Notes under the pieces: model-generated
What the model was told of the DNA's origin: nothing
The model's input: the letters and a program-made list of their open reading frames with translations, nothing else
The model's database searches: none
NCBI RefSeq assembly: GCF_022376445.1
Contig: NW_025954988.1
Span: 62,001 to 126,000 of the forward strand
Direction of reading: 5' to 3'
From: Fomitopsis serialis
Taxonomy: Eukaryota; Basidiomycota; Agaricomycetes; Polyporales; Fomitopsidaceae
DNA length: 64,000 bases
Translations under genes and position numbers: made by a program
In this document: positions 33,528 to 45,823 of the stretch, in pieces
Numbering within the stretch: the first letter of the stretch is position 1
Layout: every line of letters starts with the position of its first letter

Positions 33528-35962
33528 TCAGCTAGGCCCTGCGACCCTCGCCATCTTCTTATCATGCCCCCTCTTCCGGTTATGGTTCGCCCGACTCGCT
33601 TTGTTCTTGTCCTTCCACGCCCTGCCCCTTGCTGAGTCGCCCTGTCCGCCACCTCCACCTCCACCTTCACCACCGCCTCGGCCACCGCCACCGCCGCGTC
33701 CCCTCCCACCGCGCCCGCGTCCCCGCCCGCGCGAGCCTCCTCGGTGCGCCTCGTGCGAGGAGGATGAGGGGAGGGGGCGGTTGCCCGTGAACTCGTGTTT
33801 AGCGAGGGTCTTGTCTTTGTTGGGCTGTTCCGGCGGGAGATGCATGAGAGAGGTGGGTGCGCAGTGAGCGTGAAGAGACATACATTTCGTTCCAGCATGA
33901 TCTTCCATCCCTCGATCTGCTCGTCCGTCCATCCTGTGTACATACGTTAGACTTATGAGCGAGCGATGGATAACAGTAGCTCGATACCTGTCTGTTCCCT
34001 CAGCTCCGCCCGCGCCTTGCTCCTCCTCGTCTGCCCATCCCTCTCAAACAGCTTCTGGTCCCGGAGGTACGCCAACTCCAGTACCGTCTCAGGCCTTGCC
34101 TTGCCTCCCTCCACCTCTCCCTCACCCTCATCGCCATCCTCTCCATCCGACGCCGTCCCCTCTGGCCCGCTCTCGTCGCCATCCCGCACCTTCACCCCGC
34201 CGCCCTCGACGTCGTCCAGCTCCTCCTCGAACGCGACGACCTTACCCTTGCCCTTAGCGTTGTTACCTGCGGAGTACCCATAGAGGTCCGCGTCGTCTTC
34301 CTCATCCTCCTCGTAGTTGGCCTCCTCCGCACGCCGCATGATGTCCGCCTTCATCTCCGCGACGAAGGAGCGATCTTGAAGGACGGTCTCTGCCTCGTCC
34401 CTGCGCGTGTCGTGCCAAGCAAAGTCAGCGCAGTCAAGGAACCTATTCAGCAGAATGACGCACCGCTTCTTCCCCACGCGCACGCTCTCCATATCTATCT
34501 TCTCCTCGTCGAAGACGTTCCGGCGCTCGCGCGTATACGTGAACTCGCCTGGAGCCCTCTCCACCACGGGCATGCTCGGCGCAGCGCCGGCCGCCTCTGC
34601 TGCACGCATAGCGCCGCCCACTTCCTCCTGGCCCGGCGCCGTCCCTTCAAGCAACGCACCCAAGAGCCGTTCCGCGTCCCCTCGGTACGGATAGCTCTCG
34701 CTCGACACCAAGAACCGCAGGTACGGCGCGGGCAGGTCGGGCAAGATCTCGAGTACCTGTGCGACGGCGGCCTCCAGCACGGGGTCTGCGCGCGGCTCCG
34801 CTGCGACCGCCTTTCCCTTTCCCTTTCCCTTGCCTTTGCCTGCGCTAGCAGCAGAGGGCCCGCGTCCGCGCGCGTCGATAGCGGGCGGCGCCCCGGATGA
34901 GCGCAAGAGAAGCTTCAGCGCCCCCGGTCCCGACGAGCCCTCTCCCTGCGATGCATCAAGCGTGCGCAGAGAGGACTCGAGGAGCTCGCTGCGAGGGTCA
35001 TCCAGGCTCTTCAGCGCTTCCTTGAGCGTACGCGAGAGGTCGTATGCGTGCTGGTAGTCCGAGACGAGCGGGCGGTCGAGGAAGGCTGTGGTCCCGGCCG
35101 GACGGAAAGGCGGGACATCGAGCAGACCGAAGATGACCTCGAAGGCGGGGTCAGCGGCTTGTCCTGGCTGGGCAGCGACATCGGTGAGGAGGGCACGGAT
35201 GAGGAGATGGAAGCTGTCTATGAGCGCGACTTTGGTTTCGAGGAATAGCCGTTCCCAGTCGTCCAATGGGGCGTCATGCGAAGAGCGTATATTGAGCCCG
35301 CCGTAGGAGTGTGCGATCGTCCCGAGGCCATTATCATACGCTCGCGCGAGTGCGATCATGAAGTGCTTGTCTTGCGCGAAGAGGCGAGTGAGGTCTGACG
35401 GCGCGGAGCGCAGGAGGGACAAGATGATGTGTGCAGCTTTGCGCAAGCCATATAACCCTTGCGCATTGCCGTCTGCAATAAGAGAAGTGAACGCAGGGAT
35501 TGCTTCGTCCTTTACCTGAGACACGAGCGATGAAGTGCCATGAGCGAACGCCGTGGAGAAGAGGCCCCGGAAACGGGTCAGATTGGTTGAACCATAAGCC
35601 ACGCTCAGATCCAGAAGCGTTTGCAGGTTAAGAGAACCCGAGGCAGCCATTCGCTCCGAAAGTAAGAAAACGCGTTGTCGTATCGTCTTCTCGACCGGAG
35701 ACAAGTTCGAGAATACGTTTTGACCTTGGCTCTGGGATTGTTCCCAGATCAGCGAGTTGAGCACCAGCTGTGCAGCGTCCTTTGCGTAGGTGGCTAGGAA
35801 TGTCTGAATGGAGGATTTGTGAGATTGCGCGGCCGGTAAAGCAAGGGTTTGCGCAAGACGAGAAGAGATAGTTTGATAGAGCGTCGCAGCCTGCGAGGGT
35901 GAGAGGGCAGCCCTCGCCTTGCTGGATGGGTAGGGTGGGAGGGCCTCCACGGAGAGTGCCAT
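33528..35962 (-). CDS. CUE3: CUE-domain RQT complex factor, Cue3/ASCC2-like
   Basis: ASCC2/Cue3 binds ubiquitin on collided ribosomes and works with the Slh1 helicase in ribosome-quality-control triggering. The start chosen is MALSVEALPPYPSSKARAAL at 35962. The long first exon carries a helical N-terminal region, then the CUE domain at roughly residues 392-440 (DPVLEAAVAQVLEILPDLPA, with an LP-rich hydrophobic core). It continues with TYTRERRNVFDEEKIDMESV and the family signature ETVLELAYLRDQKLFERDGQ. Two short introns separate the last exons: GWTDEQIEGWKIMLERN (about 33935-33890) and PNKDKTLAKHEFTGNRPLPS to the stop at 33528. The tail is an RGG/Gly-rich, basic segment of the RNA-binding kind. 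Residues GKGKGKGKGK near 34820 come from a slippage-prone repeat. Confidence 0.9.
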
Positions 35963-36456
35963 GGTCGTACAGGTGGGGGTTGAGTGAGGCGCAGCTGGTA
36001 GCTCGCCCGAAGTTGTGCGGCAGGAGGTCCGCAAGAGGCTGGTACTGTGGCAGACTGTAAGTTACAGAACTCGGAAAGCTGCAGCCACCGATATTCCCGG
36101 CCCGATCCGATCGTCGATCACGTCGCGTCGGGATCGGGGACTAGCGTCCGGCGCTCCGTCCACCATGTCTGCTTTGAAGCCTTGATGGAAGTACTGTATT
36201 ATACAGTAGAAGTACAGTGCTAAAGTCACCAGTGTCACACTAGTCGCCGTCTGGCTCAGTGGCTGACTTGACCTATATAGATATGTGTTATAATGATAAT
36301 GCTGCAGTAACATAGGTATAGTCACGAACAAATCCGGGTATCAACAAGTCAAGGAGAACGAGACTACTACAAGTTCTATGACAATGGTACAGATCCTCAT
36401 ATCTACTCATGGCGAACACGGACGCAACCTTCACATCCCTATCGTTCCGCGACAAA
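35963..36456. promoter_or_regulatory. CUE3 upstream region and 3' flank of the next gene
   Basis: This roughly 490-bp spacer between two minus-strand genes is AT-richer at 36190-36310. I see no coding evidence; a promoter for CUE3 is expected here. Confidence 0.35.
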
Positions 36457-39400
36457 CTAAACCTTCATATCCTCCTCGAGGCTCAGCGACCGCCTGGACC
36501 GCCATGCCTCCTGCGTCCTCTCACGCTCCCGTCCCCTCAAGCCATCGACAGCCGCCCCCTCCGGTGGCTGTTCTTCGTCCTCGTCCACAACCCTCTTTCT
36601 CCACATCCCCGAGCCTCTCCTCCACAGACGTGGACCTGCCCTCGCTTCGCCCGGGCTGCCGTCACGGTCTCGCTCTCGGTCTGCACCTTCATCACGCACG
36701 CCACCCTCCTCGCGGGCGAAGTACATGCTCCTCCTCCTCAGCACAGCAAACCTCTCGCCGGCCTGCGCCGGGTTGGCCGACCCCGCATTTTGGAAGTACG
36801 GTTTGTACGCCTCTGGCTGCTCCCGGCCCACTCTCCTGCGCGGGAGCGGAGGACCAGTTGGCCGTAGTACCTGCGGCTGAGAGGACGGAGACTCGGACTC
36901 GGACTGACCATCGCCCTTCTTCACGCGCAACTTGCCCTCGACGTCGATAGTCCAGTGTGCAGGTTGCTCGGGCGTCCCGGCGTGGATGCTGGGCACGACT
37001 GACGTGGGTCGTGGCGGCGTGTTCTTCTCTCCCAGATGCAACTGCGCGACGAGCTTCGTGAGGGAAACCTGCCCGCCTGATGTGGGCGGTCGGATAGGGG
37101 TGCCGGTAGGATCTTGTAGATCCATTTCGGCGCATGGAATAGTCGGGAGATCAGCCGTACCAACAAGAGCATCAATGTCGTCTGAGGCATACCCAATAGC
37201 TTTCCGCAAAGGAGATCCCTGCACTGACTGTATCTCCTGTGTGTGATTCTTCAGAACAACAGAGGGCGAAGTAAGAGCAGGGTAGACGGTATCTGGCTCA
37301 AGGAGCGCAAATCTCACCGCAGGGCCGGCGGGAGACGACGCGTCGACTTGCGGAAGCGCGGAGGCCGAAGAGTCGATAGCTTGCTTCGCAGCAGGCGATG
37401 CAGCGACAAGAGGCGTATCCAGAGACTCCGAGGTAACAGTACGTTCGCGCTTGACACGCTCGCCGTCCAGCACTTGAGTCGTCACAATCTGCGCAGAAGG
37501 TAGCACATCCGCAGAGCTGCCGACCGAAGCCTGTATACACTTAGACGCGCCACCAACCGGAGAAGTGGATTCCTGAGACACAGCCTGGGGCAACTCGGGC
37601 ACGTCGTATCCTGGTAGAGCTCCGCCCACGGTGTGGTTCCTGGAGTCGCCAATCACGCCGGGACCGTGACCACCTCGGTTCGCATTCGCCTTAGCCACAG
37701 GCCTTGTCGCAGGTGTCCAAGCGTACGCGGGCGACGACTCCCTTGATACTGGCACGGGGCGCTGAGGTGTCGCGTAGATCACCTCCCTAGGTACGGTTGA
37801 TGCGTACGACGGCGCTGAAAGAGTAGGACTCGCAGGCGGTTCATAGGACGTCTGTCCACTTGCTGCATGGCTTGGACCCGTTGTTGGCAATACGGTGGGA
37901 CTGCTTGTCTGCGTGGCAGGTGGGACAAACGGCGGAGCCGCAGCCACAGCCGCGAGATTGGCCACAGAAGGACGCTTTGAGACTCCACCGAACACGGGCG
38001 TAGGCGCATGGATTGGCGGGGTCGGAACGAACGACGCTGGCGTTACTTCAGGCGACTGAACCGTCTGCGCGATTATCGGCGACCGCCTCGAAAGCGGGGA
38101 AGGCACGACTCGGTGCGGAGAGATCCCATGCAGGCTAGCCATGGATGCATGCTTCGACAGGCCGGGATGGAACGGCGCAGGGGATTGAGAAGAGAGTGGG
38201 CCGAACGCTGACGAGAGACTTGCTGTAGAGCCACGCCTGCTGTGTGCACGCTCCGGGACTGGACTCTGGGCAACATGGTGAGCGAACAGGGGTGCAACAG
38301 GCCTGAGCGCGGCAACAGGAGAGGTGAATGGCGATTGAGTTGTAGCTGGGCCATAAACGGCAGGCTGTGGCACCATCGAAGGCGGAACAGCTGCAGTAAC
38401 ATTGGCGACAGGCGGAGAGAACAAGGGCGGTGCGGCAGAAGTTGCGTTCGCCACCGACGGCCCGATTGCAGGCATGTTCCAGTTGGCTGCTCCCGCAAGG
38501 TCCGCCTCCGACACACGCTTTGCCAACGCAGCAGCAGACGAATGTGCATGGTTCGCGATGTTGACAATCGCCGCGGCCGCAGGATTCGCAGTGAAAGCGA
38601 ACGGCGAAGCCCCCGCATTGAAGCCAGAGCGGTGCGTAGGACTTGAGTGTACATCGGGATAGCCAACGTTGGGCGCGTTCGAAAAGGTCCGCGCTCGACC
38701 AGGTACGAATTCCGGAGCGAACGGTGAGAAACTGGTCTTTCTCGGGGGCGGTAGGTTGACGTTAGGGTTAGCGGCGGGTTGATGCGCGGCCGAAGGGACG
38801 AACGGCTGAGAACATGCGGAAAAGCCACCCGCGTTCGGTGCTGAAGTAGGCAGCGGCGCATCAGGTTTACTGGCCGGGATCTCGATAGCGGCCCTCTGCT
38901 GTGTCTCTTGCGCCTCAGTAATAGATACTTGCTCCGATTGTTGGTCTAGCTTGCGTGGTGTGACCAATTCCTGCGTCTGTGATTAGGGTATAAGCACAAT
39001 CAAGTCAAACATTTCCAACATGTTTTGTTACCTCTGTAGCACCCCGCGCCCTTCCGGTATCCTGACCTTCCTTCTGTGCCCGTTCTGCCTCGAGACCAGT
39101 CGCCTTCGATGCTGCTTGTCGCGCAGACATCCGATCGTCCTGCTCGCTCGCCCGGGAGACTTCACCAGCCTTTGGCGTCGCATGCAATTGCGTACTCCCA
39201 GACATACCGATTGCTTCCTTCGCCTTCCTGGCTTCCATCAAATGCGAAACGGCTTCAACCCTCTCGTCATAGCCCTTCTCATCCAGACGTCCACCATCCT
39301 CTCCATCCAGCACACTCGCCTCAGAGTCAAACGCAAGCGGCAAGCTCGCCGCACGTCCATACTGACTCGCCGTCCCCTTCATTGCCCTCAACAATGTCTC

Positions 39401-41042
39401 CACCATCACCTGTGCCGGTGAGATCTCAATCTCACTCACACTCGCATCCGCATTGAGTCGTTCCAAGCTCGTCGCAGCGCCAGACTTGCGCCCACGAGCT
39501 CGGCGATTGCGCTGCTTGCCACGCGTACTGAACTCCTGGGGCAGCTGACGGTCCCGTCCGCGTCCGCGCTGTCTGCTCCTCTCCCTGCTCTCTCTGAGCT
39601 CCTCAGGAGCAAGAGCCCAGTTCGGGTGGTCAGGGGAGTGCTCTCGGCGCCTAGGCGGGCTTCGGATCTGCGATCGCTCGTCGTCTGCGTCGTCTGCATC
39701 GGACGTCGGTGCGGGGCTAGGTGTCGGGACGGGCCGACTGTCTGGGGAGGGTACGCGAGAGGGCGGATGCGAAGGGCCAAGAGGACGTTTGAGGAGTTCC
39801 TCAGCGATCTCAGGATACACATTCGCAAGCTAGACGAGACGCAACAATTTCGATGAGAAGCCGTGATACGCATCATACGAGACAAACTCACGCTTCTGGC
39901 TTCAGCATATGTCGTAGGGAGAGGTACCCCGATCGGCTCAATAGCATGCTCGCCGACCCACACAACCGGCTTCGTCTGGTCGCCTGCAGGAGGGGTTTCG
40001 AGCGGCGTGATAGGCAGAGATGTGTTGCCTGTATCCGAAGAGTACCCAGTGCTAGTACGACTCAAGACGGAAGGGCTTGAGTCGGAGGCACTCTCAGACG
40101 CGGTTCGAAGGGGAGCGGAGAGCCTAGACGGCGACGGAGGCTTGGCGAAGGCATCCGACATCGACGTCGACAACACGAGCCCCCGTTCCGAGGACGGTGA
40201 GAGCAGTACCACTGCAGGAGGCGACTCCCGGGTGGGAAGCTCAGAGTCCATCGTCGGGGTCGCAGGAGGAGTCGCAAACACCACAAAGGGTTCATCCTCC
40301 GACGACAACGACATGTCTGCAGAGCTGTCAGGGTCCATCTTCTCGACGGACGGAGGATAGGGAGACCCGAAGGACTGGAACGATATCCCAGTCTTCATGT
40401 TACTTGCACGAGCGGCAGTTAGGAATGTGACAGTACGCGAAGACGGGGAGTCACGGGCTATGTGCGCCTGGGGTTTCTCGATGGTGGTCGGCGAGGGGAA
40501 AATGTTGGATGAATTCTGACGGCTCGGCGCTGGGAAGGTCGAGTCTGTCTTCTGCGGTGGGGAGACATTTGGAGTGACGCTGGGCGTAGGCTGTTCGATG
40601 ATAGGTTCGAGCTTCGTGCGGGTCTTGTTCAATTCGCTTTTGACGCTGTTCTCACTTCCCAACGAGTCAAATGATGCGAACTACAAAGATGCCTTGGTCA
40701 AGCTGAGTGCCAAGAGGATATTGTCCGCACTTACACTGGCGGGGTGTATTGTTGGCGGCTCCTTGACGCTCTGAATACGCATATATAAGCACCACACAGC
40801 GAGGACGACGTCGAGATACGAACCTCGGCACCGACAGACGTTGTCTGGTTCTCCAGCGTAGCCACACGGGGGCTGGACTGCAGCACCGCCGGCTCTGAAG
40901 GGCCGGCCTGCGGCTCAGACAGAGACGGGCTGGCATTGTCGGCGACTGCGCCCTTGCGCGGGGTCTTGTTTCCTCTGCGAAAGAACGGCGACCTGAGGAC
41001 GTTGGTGACGATCTCCGGGACGAAGCCCGCGACAGGAGCCAT
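36457..41042 (-). CDS. Very large, mostly disordered protein, unrecognised
   Basis: Five exons read in phase. Exon 1 (41042 to about 40828) is MAPVAGFVPEIVTNVLRSPF with FRRGNKTPRKG. Exon 2 is a micro-exon (about 40772-40737, SVKEPPTIHPAS). Exon 3 (about 40684-39890) includes SEDEPFVVFATPPATPTMDS and GDQTKPVVWVGEHAIEPIGV. Exon 4 (about 39830-39033) is LANVYPEIAEELLKRPLGPS and continues with charged repeats. Exon 5 (about 38981-36457) is Pro/Ser/Ala-rich, with DALVGTADLPTIPCAEMDLQ and SLTKLVAQLHLGEKNTPPRP. The total is about 1,470 residues. Only the short FVPEIVTNVLRSPF and ANVYPEIAEELLKRP segments look structured. No domain is recognised. Many SP/TP sites suggest phospho-regulation, which is inference. 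It could be two genes, but the splice phases favour one. Confidence 0.65.
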
Positions 41043-41973
41043 TGCGAGGCCAGTGGGGCGCGCGACGCGGGGTGGAGACGGTGGGGGGAGGGAGAGAGGA
41101 GGGGGGCAGAGGACGGAGGGCGCAGAGGTTCAAGTTCAACTCGGGCAGCTGTGGAGAAACATATATTTGGACTGCGACGCGATGCCCCGCGCGTGGGGCG
41201 GTGCCGAGGGGCCGTCGATCGACACCGTCCAGCAGCGAAGGTTGGGTGTTGAACGCCGCGTCGCTCGCATTGACAGCTGTGGCGCAAGTCTGGATAGAGT
41301 CAGCCACCATCCGAGGAGGCCGTTCAGCAGAATAACTCTGCAGTAGGCATGCTGAAGCTGTGAGATTATCGTGCAAGTCCCGTCGCTAGTACATTAGCTA
41401 CGTACGCAAGGACTCACCTCGACTGATCTTTGTCTTTGGACCACGGCACCAAGGTCAGTACATCGAACCACGCACACCCCGCGCGATATCACAGAAGCCC
41501 TCGGGATGTGTCACACGTCCAAGAACCCAGGTCAACCTTCCAAACACCGTCATGGCGGCGAGCTTCGCGGGGCTTCCGCTCGCAATACCACTGCGTACAG
41601 TATCTTGATTGAGGACCGTGTAGGCGGCCTTATGAAGAGGTCTCAGCTTGTCCGCGCTGGACAGTGAGCCTCGTTCTGCGTTCACAAAACAAAGGCGTGT
41701 TAGCTAGCAGACTTGCTAAAGGCTTCGAGGATCGTTCAACGCACGTCATTTAACATCGTGGCACAGAATGCGTGCCGCTGTGTCGGTGCTCAAGCGCTCA
41801 CTCATAGACGCCACCGTGGTGCAACAGAAACAGAAACGCACCGCCGTGTATTAACCAACAGATTCCTGGAAGCAGTCACTAGTTCACTCATTGCACTGCA
41901 GCGCCATGACCGACAAGCCGATAAATCACGCAAGATATACACAGAGAGCACTGCAATACTTCGCCACTGGATT

Positions 41974-43778
41974 TCAAGACTTCTCTGACGTGCCTGGGAC
42001 CGGGCCCTCTTCAGGACGGCGGCCAGACACTTTGACAAAGTCGTCCATGGCGTAGTCACACCCAGAGAGCTGCAACGACGCCCAACTCAGTTCCACGCAC
42101 ATTCAGGACGAACATAAACGGCACTGACCCATTGCCCAAAGTCCCGCACATAGCTCGGGCACAGCGGCAAGAACGGCACGAAGTTCGCGTAGAACGGCAT
42201 GTAGAGCGTCTGCGAATGCTGCTCGTCGAGCGCGGCGATCACGGCCTTCGCGATCGTGACCGGCGGGAGGCTCGGCACGAAGAACTTGTACCACGGCGCC
42301 TGGGGCAGGCGCACGCGCGAGAACATCGGCGTCTGGACGTGCCCTGGGAGCACGAGCGTCGTCCGGATCGCGGGCGTATTGTACTTGTGGTCGAGCTCGT
42401 AGCGGAGGGACTCGTGCAGCGAGATGAGTGCCGCCTTGGAAGCGTTGTAGTCGGCTGTGGATGCGGGGGGTCAGGGAGAGAATATGGGTGCGATGAGGGA
42501 GTGCTTACCCATACGAGCCATCCCCACCATCCCTGCGACAGAGGACATGGTAATCTAGTGACAAGTTCTGTAAGCACAGTTCAGTTAGCCAGGGCTTAAA
42601 TCACTCACAATATGTCCCTTCTTCTGCTCGATCATCCCAGGCAGGAACGCCTTCAGCGTCCAGAAGTGAGCCATCGTGTTTACAGAGAAGGTCCTACCGC
42701 CTCATCGTCAGCGCGCTGCTCGGCGTACCACAACGAGTTATGACCCACTGTTGTACATCCTCAGGCGTCAGGTCGACGAGGAGCTTGCCTTGTACGACAC
42801 CGGCGTTGTTGATGAGGACAGTCGGGTGGCCAATCTGCCGGATTGTCAACCATCGCACCGCGCGGCCTACTGTGCAGTAAACCTACCTCTTCGATGATCT
42901 TCTTCGACACGGCTTCGACCTCCTCCCACTTGGAAACATCGCACTTGTAGTAGTTGATGTTGTCTGGATAAGGCGCGAGTTGCATGATCTCTGTTGCATG
43001 CACACAGGCGATAGAGACGTACAGTTTTCGGTGACGATGGGGTTCACATCCAGTACGATAACTGTGACGTTGCGCACGGCACAGGTGTTCGCGATCAGCT
43101 CACCAATGCCAGAGGAGCCTATGATGCGATGAATCCATGTTAACTCTCTCGGTGGAACGACGCATAACAGCGAGTTGCGACTTGACCGGACCCACGAGCA
43201 TAATGAACAGCGTCTCAATGGTCACTAGGCGGGAAACGCCATGTTCGCGTTGTTCAACAATGCGCAGAAAGCCCGGTCAAGTCGCAACGACTCGTTCGCA
43301 CAGCATGACAGATGAGTAAAAGCCACGTACCACCAGTGATGACGACAATCTGCTCGCCCCAGTCGAACGGGCCGGGCCCATAGATGAGACTGCCCTGGTT
43401 ACGGTAAAGGCGGGAGTACCACTTCAAGGCCCCTACAAATTACGGTTCATGAGCGAAGGTACGAAGGATCGTTGCAGAGTGGACGCACAGAAGGTGGCTA
43501 CCCCGACGACATACGCGCTCGTGCCGAAGAAGACAGGGTCGGTGTACGGCACGCCTTGGAACCAGAAGAACACGGGCAGCCAAAACATGAAGAACGGGCC
43601 TGCGGACGGATGGAGCGCATCATGTGAAACGGTCAGTTGAAAGTATAAATAATGGCGCGGGGGGCGACTGACTGAGCATGGTGTGCGCGAGCACCTTGAC
43701 GAGGATGTCGACGTCGAAGTTGTCGAACATGAGCGACACGTCGAACGGCTGCTCTTGGGGCTGCATCTCGACCTCCAT
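41974..43778 (-). CDS. Short-chain dehydrogenase/reductase, SDR16C/RDH10-like
   Basis: The start at 43778 gives [20 protein letters not shown]. The following short exons read [20 protein letters not shown] (a membrane segment), [20 protein letters not shown] with [92 protein letters not shown] and [20 protein letters not shown] (Y-x3-K). The C-terminus is [30 protein letters not shown] and YNASK are all intact, so the enzyme should be active, NAD(P)-dependent and membrane-bound. SDR16C members act on retinol- or sterol-like lipids; the fungal substrate is unknown. At least seven introns of 50-70 nt are needed. It is not closely related to the anchor-SDR trio elsewhere in the window. Confidence 0.88.
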
Positions 43779-44608
43779 CGTGCTTCAGTGTCTGTGAGTG
43801 AGTTCAAAGGGCCGAGTAACAGGGGGTATGTGGAACGAGTGAAGAATACAGGCTCAACCTGTACCGAGAGAGGGAGGAGAAAGAGGTACTGATCCAAGCC
43901 CTCGGGGAACGAAAGGATATGAGCTGGCCGCTGAGCACCGCCTGCTGGTGACTTTGACTTGCAGCAGATGCCAGGTGGTGGAAGGAAAGATGGGCAGACG
44001 GCGGGAGATCACAGACTGACAGACGCGTTGCTGCGGCGGTACTCGCCCACTCCGTATCTCCTCTCGGCCAAGGCCAGACTCGCTCACAGGCACCCCTTTC
44101 TCGCAAACAATTTCCTGAATACGATGGCCTCACCCGACGATGGACTCTCGCCGCTGTCGACTTGAACGTGTCGGCGGCAAGCGAGAGACGAGAAGGGGAC
44201 ATAGGAGATGGCTCTCCGCCTGGCTGTTCCGATGACGAGCGAGCGCCTTCACTAGTCCGAAGCGCAACGTCCGGAGCGCAGCCGGTACAGTACGACTCTA
44301 TAAAGCACATCCATTGCGGTTGCGCCTGACCCCCCACTCGTCGATATCCTCTCCGTCCTCGTCCAAACGTGAGCAGGAGGAGCAACCGCAGTGATATAGC
44401 GGAGGCTATACTCAAAGGCGAGTCACCCCACGCTGCTGCCTCGGACGCACTGACTGCGTCATAGTAGGTCCTTATCCCGCATTCACTGCCATTCAAAGAA
44501 CTCCATATCTTGGAATTTGATCACGATAGATCGCAGTTGCGGTACTCTCTTCGCTCTTCGGAGCATAGCGACACCCTTCCGTGCATACCACCATCTACGC
44601 TAGGTTCA

Positions 44609-45823
44609 ATGGAGCCCCACCCACATATTACCCATGAAGACGTGTTCTTCGCTTCGCTCCCCCTCTCAGACTACCCAGCATTGCCCTCGAACATCGGCAA
44701 CAGAGGGTACACATCTATCCACCCTCGCACCACTTCCATGGAGACATTCAGCATACCCAACAACCCGTACTTCTCCCCATCCTCATCCAACCTTCCCCTA
44801 GAGCCCCTCCTCCCGCTCGAGATCCTCATGCAGATCCTCGAGTACACCGCGTCCCTCTCGCGCACCTCCGCCGCCTCCGTCTCGCTCGTCTCCACCTGGG
44901 CGCGCAAGCTCGCGCTCCCCCACCTCTTCCGCGCGCTCGTCCACCGCAAAGCGCCCCTCACAAACGTGATCGTGCTCTCCGCGACGCGCAGCGCCTCCCT
45001 CCCCGCGACACGCAGCACCCTCCCCGCCCACCTCGGGCAGCACGTCCGCGCGCTCTGGACGGAGAGCATCGGCATGTCGTCGCCCACGAGCGAGATGGAC
45101 GTCTTCCGCGCGTGCCCCGCGGTCGAACACCTCGCGCTTCCCGCCCCCGCGCTCCGCACGCTCTACATGGTCTGCCAGATGCTCGACAAGCAGGACCGCG
45201 CGCACGGCGGCCGTGCACACGCGCTGCCGTTCCTCTCCGCGCTGAAGGAAGTGACGCTCCTCAGCCACACGCTGCGGTACGAGTGGCATTTCCTGGTGGG
45301 CCTCCGCATCCCGGATGGCCGCGCGCTCCTGCAGAACATCACGCGCCTCCGGATGCTCGACATGCAGATCAGCGCGTACGTCCCGCACGCGCACCTCCCG
45401 AACCTGACGCACCTCGCCCTGCCCTACCTAGACTTGGGCGCGAACATCAGCCATGACCTCCTCCGCCTCCCTGAGGGCATCCTCGAGCACCCGAAGCTGC
45501 AGATGGTCGTGCTGACGGTGGATGAGAGGAAGTATCTGCATAACCCGTGGTATCATATCGTCCGTTACTCGGCCGCTGGCACGGGGAACGTGCGGTACTC
45601 TTCGCCGCGCGAGAGCTTCCGTGCGCTCGTCAAGCAGGCGTACATGAAGGACGACCGGGTCAATGTCATCCTATCGCCGCGAATAGGCCAGTCTGCTATC
45701 GAAGAGTGGGACGCGGCTGTGCGCGGAGGCGAGAGCATCTGGGACATCGCCGCGAAGGTGAGGGGTGACGAGCAGTATGGTATGGAACTGCCTTCTACTT
45801 ACGCCCCGGGCATTCATCGGTGA
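44609..45823 (+). CDS. F-box-like protein
   Basis: This intronless gene uses the ATG at 44609 (MEPHPHITHEDVFFASLPLS). The likely F-box-like helix set is LPLEILMQILEYTASLSRTS followed by LVSTWARKLALPHLFRALVH, at about residues 68-115. The rest resembles the leucine-poor C-terminal region of the many basidiomycete F-box-like proteins: RACPAVEHLALPAPALRTLY, LKEVTLLSHTLRYEWHFLVG and LRMLDMQISAYVPHAHLPNL. Such proteins are presumed SCF ubiquitin-ligase adaptors, but targets cannot be deduced. The length is 404 residues. The coding sequence is strongly GC-biased in third positions. Confidence 0.72.
   Translation: MEPHPHITHEDVFFASLPLSDYPALPSNIGNRGYTSIHPRTTSMETFSIPNNPYFSPSSSNLPLEPLLPLEILMQILEYTASLSRTSAASVSLVSTWARKLALPHLFRALVHRKAPLTNVIVLSATRSASLPATRSTLPAHLGQHVRALWTESIGMSSPTSEMDVFRACPAVEHLALPAPALRTLYMVCQMLDKQDRAHGGRAHALPFLSALKEVTLLSHTLRYEWHFLVGLRIPDGRALLQNITRLRMLDMQISAYVPHAHLPNLTHLALPYLDLGANISHDLLRLPEGILEHPKLQMVVLTVDERKYLHNPWYHIVRYSAAGTGNVRYSSPRESFRALVKQAYMKDDRVNVILSPRIGQSAIEEWDAAVRGGESIWDIAAKVRGDEQYGMELPSTYAPGIHR

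Noticed and set aside
33601..33867. A Pro-rich plus-strand frame (poly-proline)
   Set aside because: It is the antisense of the Gly/Arg-rich RGG tail of CUE3.
38073..38861. A 262-codon open frame on the minus strand inside the large disordered gene
   Set aside because: Arg/Leu/Ser-rich out-of-frame reading of the same GC-rich exon, with no motif and no splice support.
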